Source: a virus
Strand: one strand, 5' to 3'
DNA: 23,908 nucleotides
IMG/VR virus record: IMGVR_UViG_3300034521_000317
Span: 1-23,908 of that record
Each line of letters begins with the position of its first letter. The first letter of the stretch is position 1. The translations under genes were made by a program, and so were the position numbers. Below the pieces are notes generated by a model. The model did no database searches. It had not been told where the DNA came from and was given only the letters and a program-made list of their open reading frames with translations. Below, piece after piece: positions 1-7,329 of the stretch.

Positions 1-2
1 TT

Positions 3-1025
3 GCCGGGCCGTTTCGGCTGGGGGAATTTGGTGGGCGGCCGGCAATCCTGGCCGATTTTCATATCTTCCAGGAGCACAAAGACGTCCTGAAAAAATATCC
101 CCGGCGGAGTCCGGAGTTTCGCCTGGTAGAGGACCTCCGCCAGACGCACCTTGACCCCATCGCCCTGCTCGGGGCCGAGCCCCCGCGGCTCGATATGGGG
201 CTGACCCTGCTCTACCAAGAGCGGGATGGAGAGGCCATGGTCGAGAGGTACGCCATGGTCCTCCCCGCCTCAAGCAATACCTTCATTCCCTCGACCTCGA
301 AGAAGGAGGAGTACAACATGGCCAATGCAGAACTGGTGCAGGAGATCATCCAGGCCCTGGAACAACTGGACTGGGTCCAGTGGACCAAGCGGAAGATGGC
401 GGAGGAGCAAGCGGCCGCCGCCACGGGCAACCAGGAGCCGACGGAGAAGTTGCAGGATCAGCCTTCGGATAAGATCGATCCCGACAAGGCCAAACGGATT
501 CTGGAAGATGGAGAAGTGCACGGGAAACCCCTCACGGAAGAGCAGCGGAAGATGTTTGGGGCGGCGGCTTCGCGGGAGCGGGATGCCGATCCCGAGCTGC
601 GGGAACGGTATCACCTCCTCGAGCAGCACCTCGAGCGGCAGCGGACGGAGCTCGAGCGACTCCGACAGGACGTCGAGGCCGAACGGGCCTCCCGCGTCAA
701 TGCCGAGCGGTATTCGCAGCTGGTCCAGCTGCGGCAGCTCTATGCCTTTGACCTGGAGAAGGAGGTCGAGCGGTGCCGCTACTCGCGGATGAATGATGAG
801 CAGTTCCGCGATCACATCCAGATCATCCGGGAGAATTACCGGCGGATCCCCGTCGGCGAGCGTTTACCGCCCCTGGGGGCCGCTGTGGAACTCGATGAGG
901 CCCGCGAGAAATACAGTGAAGATGTTCGGCAGCGGGCCCTCGCGATTGCCAAGCGGAAGAAGGAACAGGGTGAGGACGTGAGCTTCGAAGAGATTTTGGA
1001 GGCCGTGCGGGCCGGAAAACAATGA
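3..1025 (+). CDS. Prohead protease-scaffold protein, 5' end outside the window
   Basis: The reading frame is open from the first bases of the window, so the gene starts upstream and 340 codons are visible. The first ~100 residues carry the pattern seen near the end of phage capsid maturation proteases: a YPRRSPEF motif, then DPIALLGAEPPRLDMG and a short linker. The rest is highly charged, rich in Glu, Arg and Gln and predicted coiled coil (roughly bases 590-800), as expected for a capsid scaffold. The layout matches Mu gpI/gpZ-like fusions in which the protease carries the scaffold as its C-terminal part. It lies just before the cement and major capsid genes, the usual place. The protease active site would be upstream and cannot be checked. 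The family assignment is inferred from motif memory and position. Confidence 0.7.
   Translation, partial: AGPFRLGEFGGRPAILADFHIFQEHKDVLKKYPRRSPEFRLVEDLRQTHLDPIALLGAEPPRLDMGLTLLYQERDGEAMVERYAMVLPASSNTFIPSTSKKEEYNMANAELVQEIIQALEQLDWVQWTKRKMAEEQAAAATGNQEPTEKLQDQPSDKIDPDKAKRILEDGEVHGKPLTEEQRKMFGAAASRERDADPELRERYHLLEQHLERQRTELERLRQDVEAERASRVNAERYSQLVQLRQLYAFDLEKEVERCRYSRMNDEQFRDHIQIIRENYRRIPVGERLPPLGAAVELDEAREKYSEDVRQRALAIAKRKKEQGEDVSFEEILEAVRAGKQ
318..1025 (+). CDS. Nested scaffold protein from an internal in-frame start
   Basis: Inside the protease-scaffold frame an ATG at 318 is preceded by AAGGAGGA at 303-310 with a 7-base spacer, one of the strongest ribosome binding sites in the window. Translation from it gives a 235-residue protein starting MANAELVQEI that contains only the charged coiled-coil scaffold part. 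This is the arrangement known for lambda C/Nu3 and Mu I/Z, where scaffold is made in excess from an internal start in the protease gene. There is no stop between the two parts, so both the long and the short product should be made. The start is seen in the sequence; the role is inferred from the layout. Confidence 0.65.
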   Translation: MANAELVQEIIQALEQLDWVQWTKRKMAEEQAAAATGNQEPTEKLQDQPSDKIDPDKAKRILEDGEVHGKPLTEEQRKMFGAAASRERDADPELRERYHLLEQHLERQRTELERLRQDVEAERASRVNAERYSQLVQLRQLYAFDLEKEVERCRYSRMNDEQFRDHIQIIRENYRRIPVGERLPPLGAAVELDEAREKYSEDVRQRALAIAKRKKEQGEDVSFEEILEAVRAGKQ

Positions 1026-1053
1026 TGATTAGGATTCACTAAGGAGATTAGTT

Positions 1054-1467
1054 ATGGCGATCTTAAGTTTTAAGGCATCGGCTAATATTTCTCCCAGCCG
1101 ATTTGTCAAACTGAGTGGCGACAAAACGGTGGCCCCTGCGGGGGATAACGGCGAAATCATTGGAGTTTCGCAAGAGGGCTCCAATAAAGCCCCCCTGCAG
1201 GATATGGTCTCGACGGTCTATGCCGCGGAAACCGGCCAATCGCTAGCGGTCTATAGCACCGGCGAGATGTGCCTGGTAGAAGCCGGTGCCGCCATCACCG
1301 CGGGCAATCTGCTGAAGTCCGACGCCAATGGCAAGGCCGTCCCGATTCTGGGCACCGGGACCGCGATCCAGAACTACGGGGCTATTGCCCTGGAGGGCGG
1401 AGCCAACGGGGATAAGATCCTCTGCCTGGTCCTGCCATTGCAGAAGGTTCGCCCAGCCCTGACCTGA
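1054..1467 (+). CDS. Capsid cement/decoration protein (DUF2190-like)
   Basis: The 137-residue protein has the compact beta-rich make-up of small capsid-stabilising proteins. It has an N-terminal segment ending in a PSRFVKLSGD-like turn, a central GxxITAGNLLKSDANGKAVP segment and a closing NGDKILCLVLP strand. The 'initially set aside, then add to the lattice' motif around AGNLLKSDANG is common in DUF2190/Phage_cement proteins. The start at 1054 has AAGGAGA seven bases upstream. It sits directly between scaffold and major capsid gene, where decoration proteins normally lie. It would bind the outer capsid surface and reinforce it. The assignment rests on motif style and position. Confidence 0.65.
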   Translation: MAILSFKASANISPSRFVKLSGDKTVAPAGDNGEIIGVSQEGSNKAPLQDMVSTVYAAETGQSLAVYSTGEMCLVEAGAAITAGNLLKSDANGKAVPILGTGTAIQNYGAIALEGGANGDKILCLVLPLQKVRPALT

Positions 1468-1473
1468 AATGGT

Positions 1474-1515
1474 GAAGAGTGAAAAGTGAAAAGTGATGAG
1501 GACTGAGTGATGAGT
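1474..1515 (+). repeat. Degenerate heptanucleotide tandem array
   Basis: Six consecutive 7-base units can be read: GAAGAGT, GAAAAGT, GAAAAGT, GATGAGG, ACTGAGT, GATGAGT. They fill the gap between cement and capsid genes. Heptamer arrays of this kind are known from intergenic DNA of cyanobacteria and planctomycetes. Confidence 0.65.
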
Positions 1516-1536
1516 GGAGCGAAAAAACTCATCACT
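1506..1536 (+). promoter_or_regulatory. 10-bp hairpin in the leader of the major capsid gene
   Basis: AGTGATGAGT at 1506-1515 pairs perfectly with ACTCATCACT at 1527-1536 across an 11-base A-rich loop. No T-tract follows, so it is a poor terminator. Its place 21 bases before the capsid start, just upstream of the AAGGAGA site, fits an mRNA-stabilising or processing element for the most heavily translated gene. That role is inference. Confidence 0.55.
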
Positions 1537-1557
1537 TCCTGAAAAGGAGAGAATACC

Positions 1558-2577
1558 ATGCCTCAAGTGATGCCTGCCCAATCCAATACCTATGTGCCGG
1601 TGGCCCTGGCCAAGGACAAATTGGTCATCGATTTCGCCCGCGATCCGAAACGTTTTAAGGTCGCGCAGTACACCCAGGTGATCCCCGTCGAACAGGACAC
1701 TGGGTATTACCTGTACTTGGACCCCGACGAGGCCGGGCGAATCCTCAACACGGATGCCCGCGACTTCGTCTGGTACGATGGGGCCGACGCGCCGCGGCGC
1801 CATAGCGGGACGCAGGAATTCGAATTCCGGCCCTATCGGACTACTCGGTACGAGTTTGATTTCACGCTGGGCTGGAAGGCCGTGCAACAGGCCTCCTGGG
1901 AGATTGTGGCCCGGCATGCCGCGGCCAAGGCCCAGCAGGCGATGACCCTTAGGACACAGCTAGCCGCCAACGTGCTGCTCGATAGTACGCAGCACGCCTC
2001 TGGGCATGTGATCGCACCCGCTGGAGCCTGGTCAACTAGTACGACCACCAACATGTACATCCAGAAGACGTTGATCGCGGCCGCCGAGAAAATCCTCGAC
2101 GATACCCTCGGCATGGTGACAAAAGACGACCTCGTGCTGGTAATGGGCACGGGGTTGGCGAAGACGATTGCCACCGCGCCGGAAATCATCGAGCTCGTGA
2201 AGTACCAGGCCGGGTTCGACTACATTAGGGGCGCCACCGAGCGCACCAATGTAAGTTACGGCGTGCCGGAGAGCCTCTACGGGTTCAAAGTGGTGGTCGA
2301 TGAGACCCGCAAAGTGACGAGCAAGAAGGGCGGTACGCGGGCGGTGAGCTCGATCTGGCCGAACAACCAAGCCGTCCTCCTGGCCCGTCCGGGCGGGATG
2401 GAAGGGGCCGCCAACGTCATCAACTTCGCCGCCTGCTGCTTCTTCATGTTCGAGGAGATGACCGTCGAGCAGAAAGACGATCCTGACAACCGGCGGCTGT
2501 TAGGCCGGGTCGTGGAGGATTACGACGTCCGCCTGGCCGCCCCGGCCGCGGCAGCCCTGATTACGCCCATCACCTGA
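1558..2577 (+). CDS. Major capsid protein
   Basis: The 339-residue protein has the length and position of an HK97-fold major capsid protein: it follows protease-scaffold and cement genes and precedes a connector gene. It starts with a polar N-arm (MPQVMPAQSN) and continues with a region rich in acidic residues and tyrosines. A long helix-like stretch around KAVQQASWEIVARHAAAKAQQ resembles a spine helix, and the C-terminal part reads as A-domain strands (GFKVVVDET, AVLLARPGG). No long N-terminal delta domain is present, which agrees with a separate scaffold. AAAAGGAGAG lies nine bases before the ATG. I do not recognise a specific capsid subfamily; the call depends on order, size and composition. 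Confidence 0.75.
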   Translation: MPQVMPAQSNTYVPVALAKDKLVIDFARDPKRFKVAQYTQVIPVEQDTGYYLYLDPDEAGRILNTDARDFVWYDGADAPRRHSGTQEFEFRPYRTTRYEFDFTLGWKAVQQASWEIVARHAAAKAQQAMTLRTQLAANVLLDSTQHASGHVIAPAGAWSTSTTTNMYIQKTLIAAAEKILDDTLGMVTKDDLVLVMGTGLAKTIATAPEIIELVKYQAGFDYIRGATERTNVSYGVPESLYGFKVVVDETRKVTSKKGGTRAVSSIWPNNQAVLLARPGGMEGAANVINFAACCFFMFEEMTVEQKDDPDNRRLLGRVVEDYDVRLAAPAAAALITPIT

Positions 2578-2603
2578 GTGATCTTCTTTGTAAGGAGCCT
2601 GCT

Positions 2604-3101
2604 ATGCTGGCCGAGGTCCAGGACCTCATCGACCGATACGATCGGGGTTTGCTGGCGGACTTGGCCCGGGACGACGGGACCGCCGAGAGCGACCTGACCA
2701 ACAACCCGCGGATTCTGGCGGCCCTAGCGGGGGCTAGCGGAGAGGTGCGAAGTGCCATCCTGCAGGGTAAGCGCTATTCGCTGCAAGAACTGCAGGCGCT
2801 AGAAGCCGATGACCTGGCCTATTTGAAAGACCTAGTTTGTGCGCTGGCGCTCTTGAGATTGACGGCGGCCCGGGTGACGACGATCGGGGAGGAGACCTGG
2901 CGGGCCCTCCGCGACGATGTCCGGGACAAGCTGGAACAACTGGCCAGCGGCCAGCGGATCTTCGCCACAGCCGGGGCTCAGGAGGCGGGACTGCCGAAGG
3001 CCGACGGGCCCCTCCTGGTGGAAATGCAGCGGCTCAATCTCCTGGTGGACCGCTGTGATGGCTATTATCCGCACCGGGGGGAACGCTGGCCCCATCACTA
3101 G
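2604..3101 (+). CDS. Head-tail connector, gp36/DUF1320-like
   Basis: The 165-residue protein begins with MLAEVQDLIDRYDRGLLADLARDDG, the pattern of Mu gp36-like (DUF1320) proteins (a short helix, then 'D-L-x-x-R-Y' and 'L-x-D'). This is followed by an 'AL.GASGEVRSAILQGKRYS' segment like the family's helix that lines the connector ring. The C-terminal half is helical and charged, ending in a His/Tyr-rich tail. TAAGGAG lies eight bases upstream of the start. These proteins form the adaptor ring under the portal. The C-terminal 60 residues are longer than usual for the family and unassigned. Confidence is moderate because identity cannot be tested without a profile search. Confidence 0.5.
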   Translation: MLAEVQDLIDRYDRGLLADLARDDGTAESDLTNNPRILAALAGASGEVRSAILQGKRYSLQELQALEADDLAYLKDLVCALALLRLTAARVTTIGEETWRALRDDVRDKLEQLASGQRIFATAGAQEAGLPKADGPLLVEMQRLNLLVDRCDGYYPHRGERWPHH

Positions 3102-3123
3102 CCAACGATAAAGGAGATGACCC

Positions 3124-3627
3124 ATGCCGATCAGTGTCCAGGTTTCCGGTGCCGTTCTGGTCAAGGTGGGACCGCAGGGTGTGGCCGATGACGGTCTCGA
3201 GGTCCTGGGATATACGGCCAATGGGGCCCGCATCCAGGAAGAGGACTTTTTTGAGGAGATCCACAGCGATGAACAGGGGGGCGAGAGTGGCCCGCCGGTC
3301 GACCTGGTCTATCACGGGAAGCGGGTCCGCGTGACCCTGGAGCTGGTTAAATGGGACGGGACGGTGGCCGACAAGCTGGCGGCCCGGCTGGCGATCGCGA
3401 CGCCTTCCCCTGGCAAGCAGTATGAGGCCGGGATCGTCATGATCGGGGGGAATAAGGCCTTCCGCCTCGTCCTCAAGTCGGCCGTGGGGAGCTGGGACCT
3501 CCCCGTGGCCATTGTGCGGGGGCAATTCGAGATGAACAAAGGCTCGCGGGCCAGCCGCCTCCTGATTGCCTTCGAGTGCTATCCCGACGCGAGCGGCTTC
3601 ATCTACAAACCCTATACTGGAACTTGA
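3124..3627 (+). CDS. Putative tail tube (major tail) protein
   Basis: The 167-residue protein is predominantly beta: alternating hydrophobic strands (ISVQVSGAVLVKVG, GKRVRVTLELVKWDG), an acidic loop around EEDFFEEIHSDEQGG, and a C-terminal segment EMNKGSRASRLLIAFECYPD that closes the fold. Size, charge pattern and the late 'lipid-free' strand ending fit a siphophage tube subunit. A small head-tail protein is the alternative. AAAGGAGATGACCC precedes the ATG. It ends two bases before the portal gene start, so the two are probably translationally coupled. A tube gene placed before the portal is unusual, which lowers confidence. Confidence 0.4.
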   Translation: MPISVQVSGAVLVKVGPQGVADDGLEVLGYTANGARIQEEDFFEEIHSDEQGGESGPPVDLVYHGKRVRVTLELVKWDGTVADKLAARLAIATPSPGKQYEAGIVMIGGNKAFRLVLKSAVGSWDLPVAIVRGQFEMNKGSRASRLLIAFECYPDASGFIYKPYTGT

Positions 3628-3628
3628 G

Positions 3629-5923
3629 ATGCCTGGCGATACCCTTTACTTGGTCGATTCTGCGGGGGTCCACGAGCTCCCTGGAATGCCGCCGGGAAAT
3701 GGCCAATCCCTCTTCCCGCACGGGGCCGGGTTCATCAGTCTCTTCGGGGGTGGGGCCGCCCGCGTCTACTGGCCCTCCGATCAGGCCCTCAAACGGGCCC
3801 GCCAGCATGCCGTCCTGATGCGGGCCGATGCCTCGATCATGGAGTGCGTCGAATTGCGGCAGCGGGCGGTGGCCCTCCTCGACTGGCGGATCGAGTGCGA
3901 GCGGGAGAGCGACCCGGAATATCTGCGGGCCCGCGACCTCCTGGAAACGATCTGCCAGCGGATCCCCCGCTTCATGCAGTACCGGGAAAACCTCCTCCAT
4001 GCCATCTGGTTCGGCCGCTATGCCATCGCCAATCGCTACCGCTGGGACTGGCTGGATGGTCAGAAGCTGGTCGTGGTGGCCTCCTGGATCCCGATCCACG
4101 GGGATAAGCTGGTCTGGAAGATCGACGCCGACGGGGGGTCGGTCCTCGATGGGATTGGGGTTCGTGTGGGGGGAGGGGCGGGATTGAGTGAACAAGTCAA
4201 ACGTTGGCGGGATCAACACCGGGCGCAGATCGAAAGCACCGATTACGGCTGGGCGTATTTTCCGCCGCCCGGAATGAGGGACCTCCTTATTGTCCACCGC
4301 CACTACATCGAGGATGGGGAATATGAGGAACCCCGCAACGCCGGAAAGATTTTCGGGGTGGGGATCCGTGACCGGATCTACTGGACCTGGTACCAGCGGC
4401 AGGAGGCCCTGGCCTGGCTGATGGAGTTCCTCGAACGGTCGGCCTTCGGGATCGAGTTGTGGTACTATCCGGCCGGCAATCCCCAGGGACGGGAGGAGAT
4501 GAAACAGGCCGCCGCAGAGCGGGTAGGGCCAGGAAAGAACATCCTACTCATTCCTCGGCCTCCCGGGATGGAGGGGGCCGCCTTCGGCGTGGAGCGGATC
4601 GAGCCCTCGATGGCCGGGGCCCAGGTCCTCAAGGAGATCCTCACCGACTTCTTCGGCCACCAGATCAAACGCTATATCCTTGGCCAGACCCTCACCACGG
4701 AGGCCCACGCCACGGGACTGGGGTCGAATCTGGCCTCGATTCACCTCGACACCTTCCTCCAGATCGTCCGCTACGATGCGATCAATCTGCAGGAAACCCT
4801 TACCGAACAACTGGTCCGCCGCCTGGTCATCTGGAACTGGCCGCACCTCGATGCGACGGCCTTCCGCTTCGTGATCGAGTTGGAAAAGGATGACACCCGG
4901 GAACGGCTGGAGGGGATCCGGGCGGCCTTCGATATGGGGCTGAAGATCAAGGCCGCGGAGATCCGCGACCTGCTCAATCTCTCCCAGCCGGGCGAGGATG
5001 AGGAATTCCTCCAGAATCCGGCCTACCGGCAGTCAGCCCTCCCCGGCCAGGAGATGGGTGGGCCAACCGGGCTGCCTCCTTCCTTCGAGGCGGTACCGAG
5101 CGAGACCTACAGCCTGCCGCAGGACGTGCGGGAACAGATTCGGGCCCGGCCGGGGCTGACCACCGTGCGGTCCGAACTCACCGGCGGGATTTATCAGAAG
5201 GTGGAAGGCCGCTGGGTGCGGGTGGATAGCGAACCGCCGGCCGGGGCCAAGGCGCTCCAGCGGGTGAGCGGGGCGGCCAGCCTCCTCTTGTCCCCCAGCC
5301 TGAAGGATATCCCCAAAACGACTCTCAGCCAGCAAGCGGAGGCCGCCGAGCGTCGGTTCCGTTCCCCGCGACACTTGCGGCTGAAGGGGGTCTTGAAGCG
5401 GGCCTTGGCCGAGGCGGGGATCGAGCGGGCCAACCTGGGGGATGCCATCGGTGCCTGGATGGGTGGGGCGGAGAACAGCTTTTTTGTGGCGGTCCAGGAA
5501 AAGAGCGAACCAAAACTCGTGTCGGCTGTCTGTCAAGGAGGATTGGCGGCTGAGCAGAAGGCGGTGGGCTACTTCGTCCCGGACGTGCGGGGGCGGGCCT
5601 ACCGCTGGGTGGGGCTGTTTGAGAAGGACTGGGAAGAATTGGAAAAACGGTTGACGGCGGCCGGGGTGACGGATAAAACGTTAGTGCCGGCCAAGGATGG
5701 GATCCTCGTCATGGTGATGGGAGAGGGAGAAGAGTTTGAAAACCGGGTCCAGAAGCTCCATGAAGCTTTGCGTCCGAAGTCCTTCAAGCTTGAACCCGGT
5801 CGCTTGCGGTTTATCGGGGCGGAGCCTCACGAAGGGATGACGGATCGGGAGTGGCGGAAAGATTCGGCAAGGGTATTCCATCGCGAAATTAGGCGTGCCC
5901 GAAGAAGACTGGGACTGATCTAA
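3629..5923 (+). CDS. Portal protein, Mu gp29/DUF935 family, with C-terminal extension
   Basis: The 764-residue protein carries the hallmarks of DUF935 portals. The N-terminal half has ALxRARQHAVLMRADASIMECVELRQRAV and a conserved wing/stem region. Around residues 348-357 is ILGQTLTTEA, followed by GSNLASIHLDTFLQIVRYDA, the family signature. Residues ~1-490 account for a normal portal. Residues ~495-764 form an extra region with a GGIYQKVEGRWVRV strand pair, then a compact domain with GAWMGGAENSFFVAV and a basic C-terminus (HREIRRARRRLGLI). I cannot assign that domain. I chose the ATG at 3629 over an upstream TTG at 3566 because the latter lies inside the preceding gene and has no ribosome binding site. 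It makes the dodecameric DNA-entry ring of the head. Confidence 0.85.
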   Translation: MPGDTLYLVDSAGVHELPGMPPGNGQSLFPHGAGFISLFGGGAARVYWPSDQALKRARQHAVLMRADASIMECVELRQRAVALLDWRIECERESDPEYLRARDLLETICQRIPRFMQYRENLLHAIWFGRYAIANRYRWDWLDGQKLVVVASWIPIHGDKLVWKIDADGGSVLDGIGVRVGGGAGLSEQVKRWRDQHRAQIESTDYGWAYFPPPGMRDLLIVHRHYIEDGEYEEPRNAGKIFGVGIRDRIYWTWYQRQEALAWLMEFLERSAFGIELWYYPAGNPQGREEMKQAAAERVGPGKNILLIPRPPGMEGAAFGVERIEPSMAGAQVLKEILTDFFGHQIKRYILGQTLTTEAHATGLGSNLASIHLDTFLQIVRYDAINLQETLTEQLVRRLVIWNWPHLDATAFRFVIELEKDDTRERLEGIRAAFDMGLKIKAAEIRDLLNLSQPGEDEEFLQNPAYRQSALPGQEMGGPTGLPPSFEAVPSETYSLPQDVREQIRARPGLTTVRSELTGGIYQKVEGRWVRVDSEPPAGAKALQRVSGAASLLLSPSLKDIPKTTLSQQAEAAERRFRSPRHLRLKGVLKRALAEAGIERANLGDAIGAWMGGAENSFFVAVQEKSEPKLVSAVCQGGLAAEQKAVGYFVPDVRGRAYRWVGLFEKDWEELEKRLTAAGVTDKTLVPAKDGILVMVMGEGEEFENRVQKLHEALRPKSFKLEPGRLRFIGAEPHEGMTDREWRKDSARVFHREIRRARRRLGLI

Positions 5924-5925
5924 AG

Positions 5926-6408
5926 ATGGGAAAAAGATCCAAGCCCCAATACGAGAAAGAGTTGTCTCCGGAGGTCATTGCGGTCCTGCGGGACGTGGCG
6001 CCAGACTATCTCGAGGAGTACGACGACCTTGACGAGGAAACCAAGGAATGGCTTCGGGAACGTGATCCAGAACGCATCCGTCAGGTCTTAAGTTATGCTA
6101 ATGACATTTGGGACCGGATTGAGCGTGGAGAAGACATTCCGGTGCCGCATTGGAATCCCGACCCGGACAGTCCGATGATGACCCGGCTGTGGGAGATCGC
6201 CAAGGCGGCGGAGGCGGACGATCGGCCGATCGAGGAGATTCAACGGTTTGTCGAGGAGTACAACCGGAAGGCGGCCGAGGAGGGAAAACTCTTAACGGAC
6301 GATGTCTGGGAAGGGATTACCGGGGCGTGGCTTTTGATTCCTGCTGGTGGACCGGACGAGGCGGAAGAGGATGAAGAGGGGTCCGACGCTGAAGGAACAG
6401 GGGAGTAG
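5926..6408 (+). CDS. Acidic small protein of unknown function behind the portal
   Basis: The 160-residue protein starts two bases after the portal stop codon. It is strongly acidic, helical and ends in an almost pure Glu/Asp/Gly tail (EAEEDEEGSDAEGTGE). The middle has a proline-rich turn (VPHWNPDPDSP) and repeated helices (PERIRQVLSYANDIWDRIERG). No signal peptide or membrane segment is seen. I do not recognise a family. Tight coupling to the portal suggests a partner of the head, perhaps of the portal's extra C-terminal region, whose basic end contrasts with this acidic protein. A toxin-immunity-like relation is only a guess. It is the last gene before a terminator-like hairpin. Confidence 0.75.
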   Translation: MGKRSKPQYEKELSPEVIAVLRDVAPDYLEEYDDLDEETKEWLRERDPERIRQVLSYANDIWDRIERGEDIPVPHWNPDPDSPMMTRLWEIAKAAEADDRPIEEIQRFVEEYNRKAAEEGKLLTDDVWEGITGAWLLIPAGGPDEAEEDEEGSDAEGTGE

Positions 6409-6474
6409 GAGAGTAGTGCTATCGGGCCAGCCGCCGGTTGTTTCTGGTCTTTACCCCCCCGAAATGAGGCCGAC

Positions 6475-6507
6475 AAAAATCGACACGTATGCAGTCGTGT
6501 CGATTTC
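6475..6507 (+). terminator. Terminator-like hairpin after the head operon
   Basis: AAATCGACACG at 6477-6487 pairs perfectly with CGTGTCGATTT at 6496-6506 around an 8-base loop. An A-run precedes and a short T-run follows, so it could stop transcription in either direction. The T-run is short, so the efficiency is unsure. It lies 67 bases after the last head gene. Confidence 0.6.
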
Positions 6508-6702
6508 TGGCTGATCCTCGCTACCTAGTCGTAAGAGTGCTTCAAACCGATACTTGGGACTGGTAAGCGACTTTCGTCCAGGTTCGACACCGAAAACGCC
6601 CGCGAAACCTCTTTCAAGGAAACTTTTTCCAAAAGGGGGGTAGGTCCAAGCGTCGTTTTTCAGCCGTTTGCTGGGGGATTGGCGGAGGGAATGTCCGGAC
6701 AA

Positions 6703-6750
6703 TTTGCTTCGCTTTTGCTGACGGTTTGCTTCGATTTTGCTTAAGCAAAA
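6703..6750. repeat. Near-identical 17-bp direct repeats ending in a 16-bp palindrome
   Basis: TTTGCTTCGCTTTTGCT (6703-6719) recurs with one change at 6725-6741. The second copy runs into the perfect palindrome TTTTGCTTAAGCAAAA at 6735-6750. Direct repeats with a palindrome at this scale are typical of protein binding sites. No function can be assigned. Confidence 0.6.
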
Positions 6751-6823
6751 GCGAAAGGACCCCGCGCCTATCCTCTCGGCAAGGTCTGGCCCCTGATTCA
6801 AGACTTGAAGCCTTCCGGCCAGC

Positions 6824-6903
6824 TCCGGCGAACCTCCGGCGAAATCTTTTTTGGGCGGTATTTCCCGAGAATAATGGCCCTTTCTTCTTCCGGCGAACCT
6901 CCG
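6824..6903. repeat. Exact 15-bp direct repeat, spacing 65
   Basis: TCCGGCGAACCTCCG occurs at 6824-6838 and again at 6889-6903. The copies are exact. No gene covers them. Confidence 0.6.
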
Positions 6904-7034
6904 TTGACAATACGGATTCCGAGTTCATGCTCTTGAAGCCCGTGGCCTACGCCCCCGCCGTTGCGGCAAAGGCTGGTCGGAAGATTAACGATCTCCAGTC
7001 CGTCTCTGCGCCCGTCAAGCAATTCTTGTCTCAG

Positions 7035-7055
7035 TGTCCACTGTCCACTGTCCAG
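7035..7055 (+). repeat. Heptamer repeat TGTCCAC, three units
   Basis: TGTCCAC, TGTCCAC, TGTCCAG lie head to tail. Further GTGGACA pieces on the opposite strand follow within 90 bases (around 7067, 7080 and 7153). This is a second heptamer array in a non-coding gap, with a unit different from the one at 1474. Confidence 0.65.
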
Positions 7056-7187
7056 ATACGAATTTGTGGACAGTCTGGCGTGGACATCGTTGCATAAGTG
7101 ATTTTCAATTCCCAACTTAGTCACTCTTCTTGCATTGCCGTGGGGCGTTTTTGTGGACATTTGGCTAATATAGGCAAAAATCTTCCG

Positions 7188-7284
7188 GGTTATCAGCCGG
7201 TTATCACTTGGCTCTCGGCACCCCGTGGAAAAGGCCGCATAACACCCGCTGGTTGATCCGCCTGGTTATCAGGATTGGTTATCA
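7188..7284 (+). promoter_or_regulatory. Four GGTTATCA boxes, likely activator or repressor sites
   Basis: Exact copies start at 7188, 7199, 7264 and 7277, as two pairs spaced 11 and 13 bases, i.e. about one helical turn each. Measured from the predicted start of transcription near 7329, the downstream pair lies at about -65 and -52. That suits a class of activators that help a promoter lacking a good -35 box. Binding by a phage late activator is inference. Confidence 0.5.
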
Positions 7285-7316
7285 CTTTTTGTCCCAGAAC
7301 CCGTTTCATGGGCCGC

Positions 7317-7329
7317 TATAATCGGCGGT
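7317..7329 (+). promoter_or_regulatory. TATAAT box for a leaderless tail-operon transcript
   Basis: A perfect TATAAT at 7317-7322 ends seven bases before the ATG at 7330, so transcription would begin at 7329-7330 and leave no 5' leader. No Shine-Dalgarno site fits and no TTGACA-like -35 hexamer is found 16-18 bases upstream. Confidence 0.5.

Larger units (their letters stand above)
6409..7329. other. Non-coding spacer between head and tail operons
   Basis: About 920 bases without a convincing gene. The short open frames here lack ribosome binding sites and show no protein-like composition. The stretch is less GC-rich than its flanks and packed with repeats and palindromes, listed separately. 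It lies between the end of the head genes and a fresh promoter, so it is most likely a regulatory or structural spacer. Confidence 0.6.

Noticed and set aside
6726-7097. A 123-residue open frame in the head-tail spacer
   Set aside because: It lacks a ribosome site, runs through palindromes and heptamer repeats, and its composition is not protein-like. Leftward frames in the same area fail likewise.
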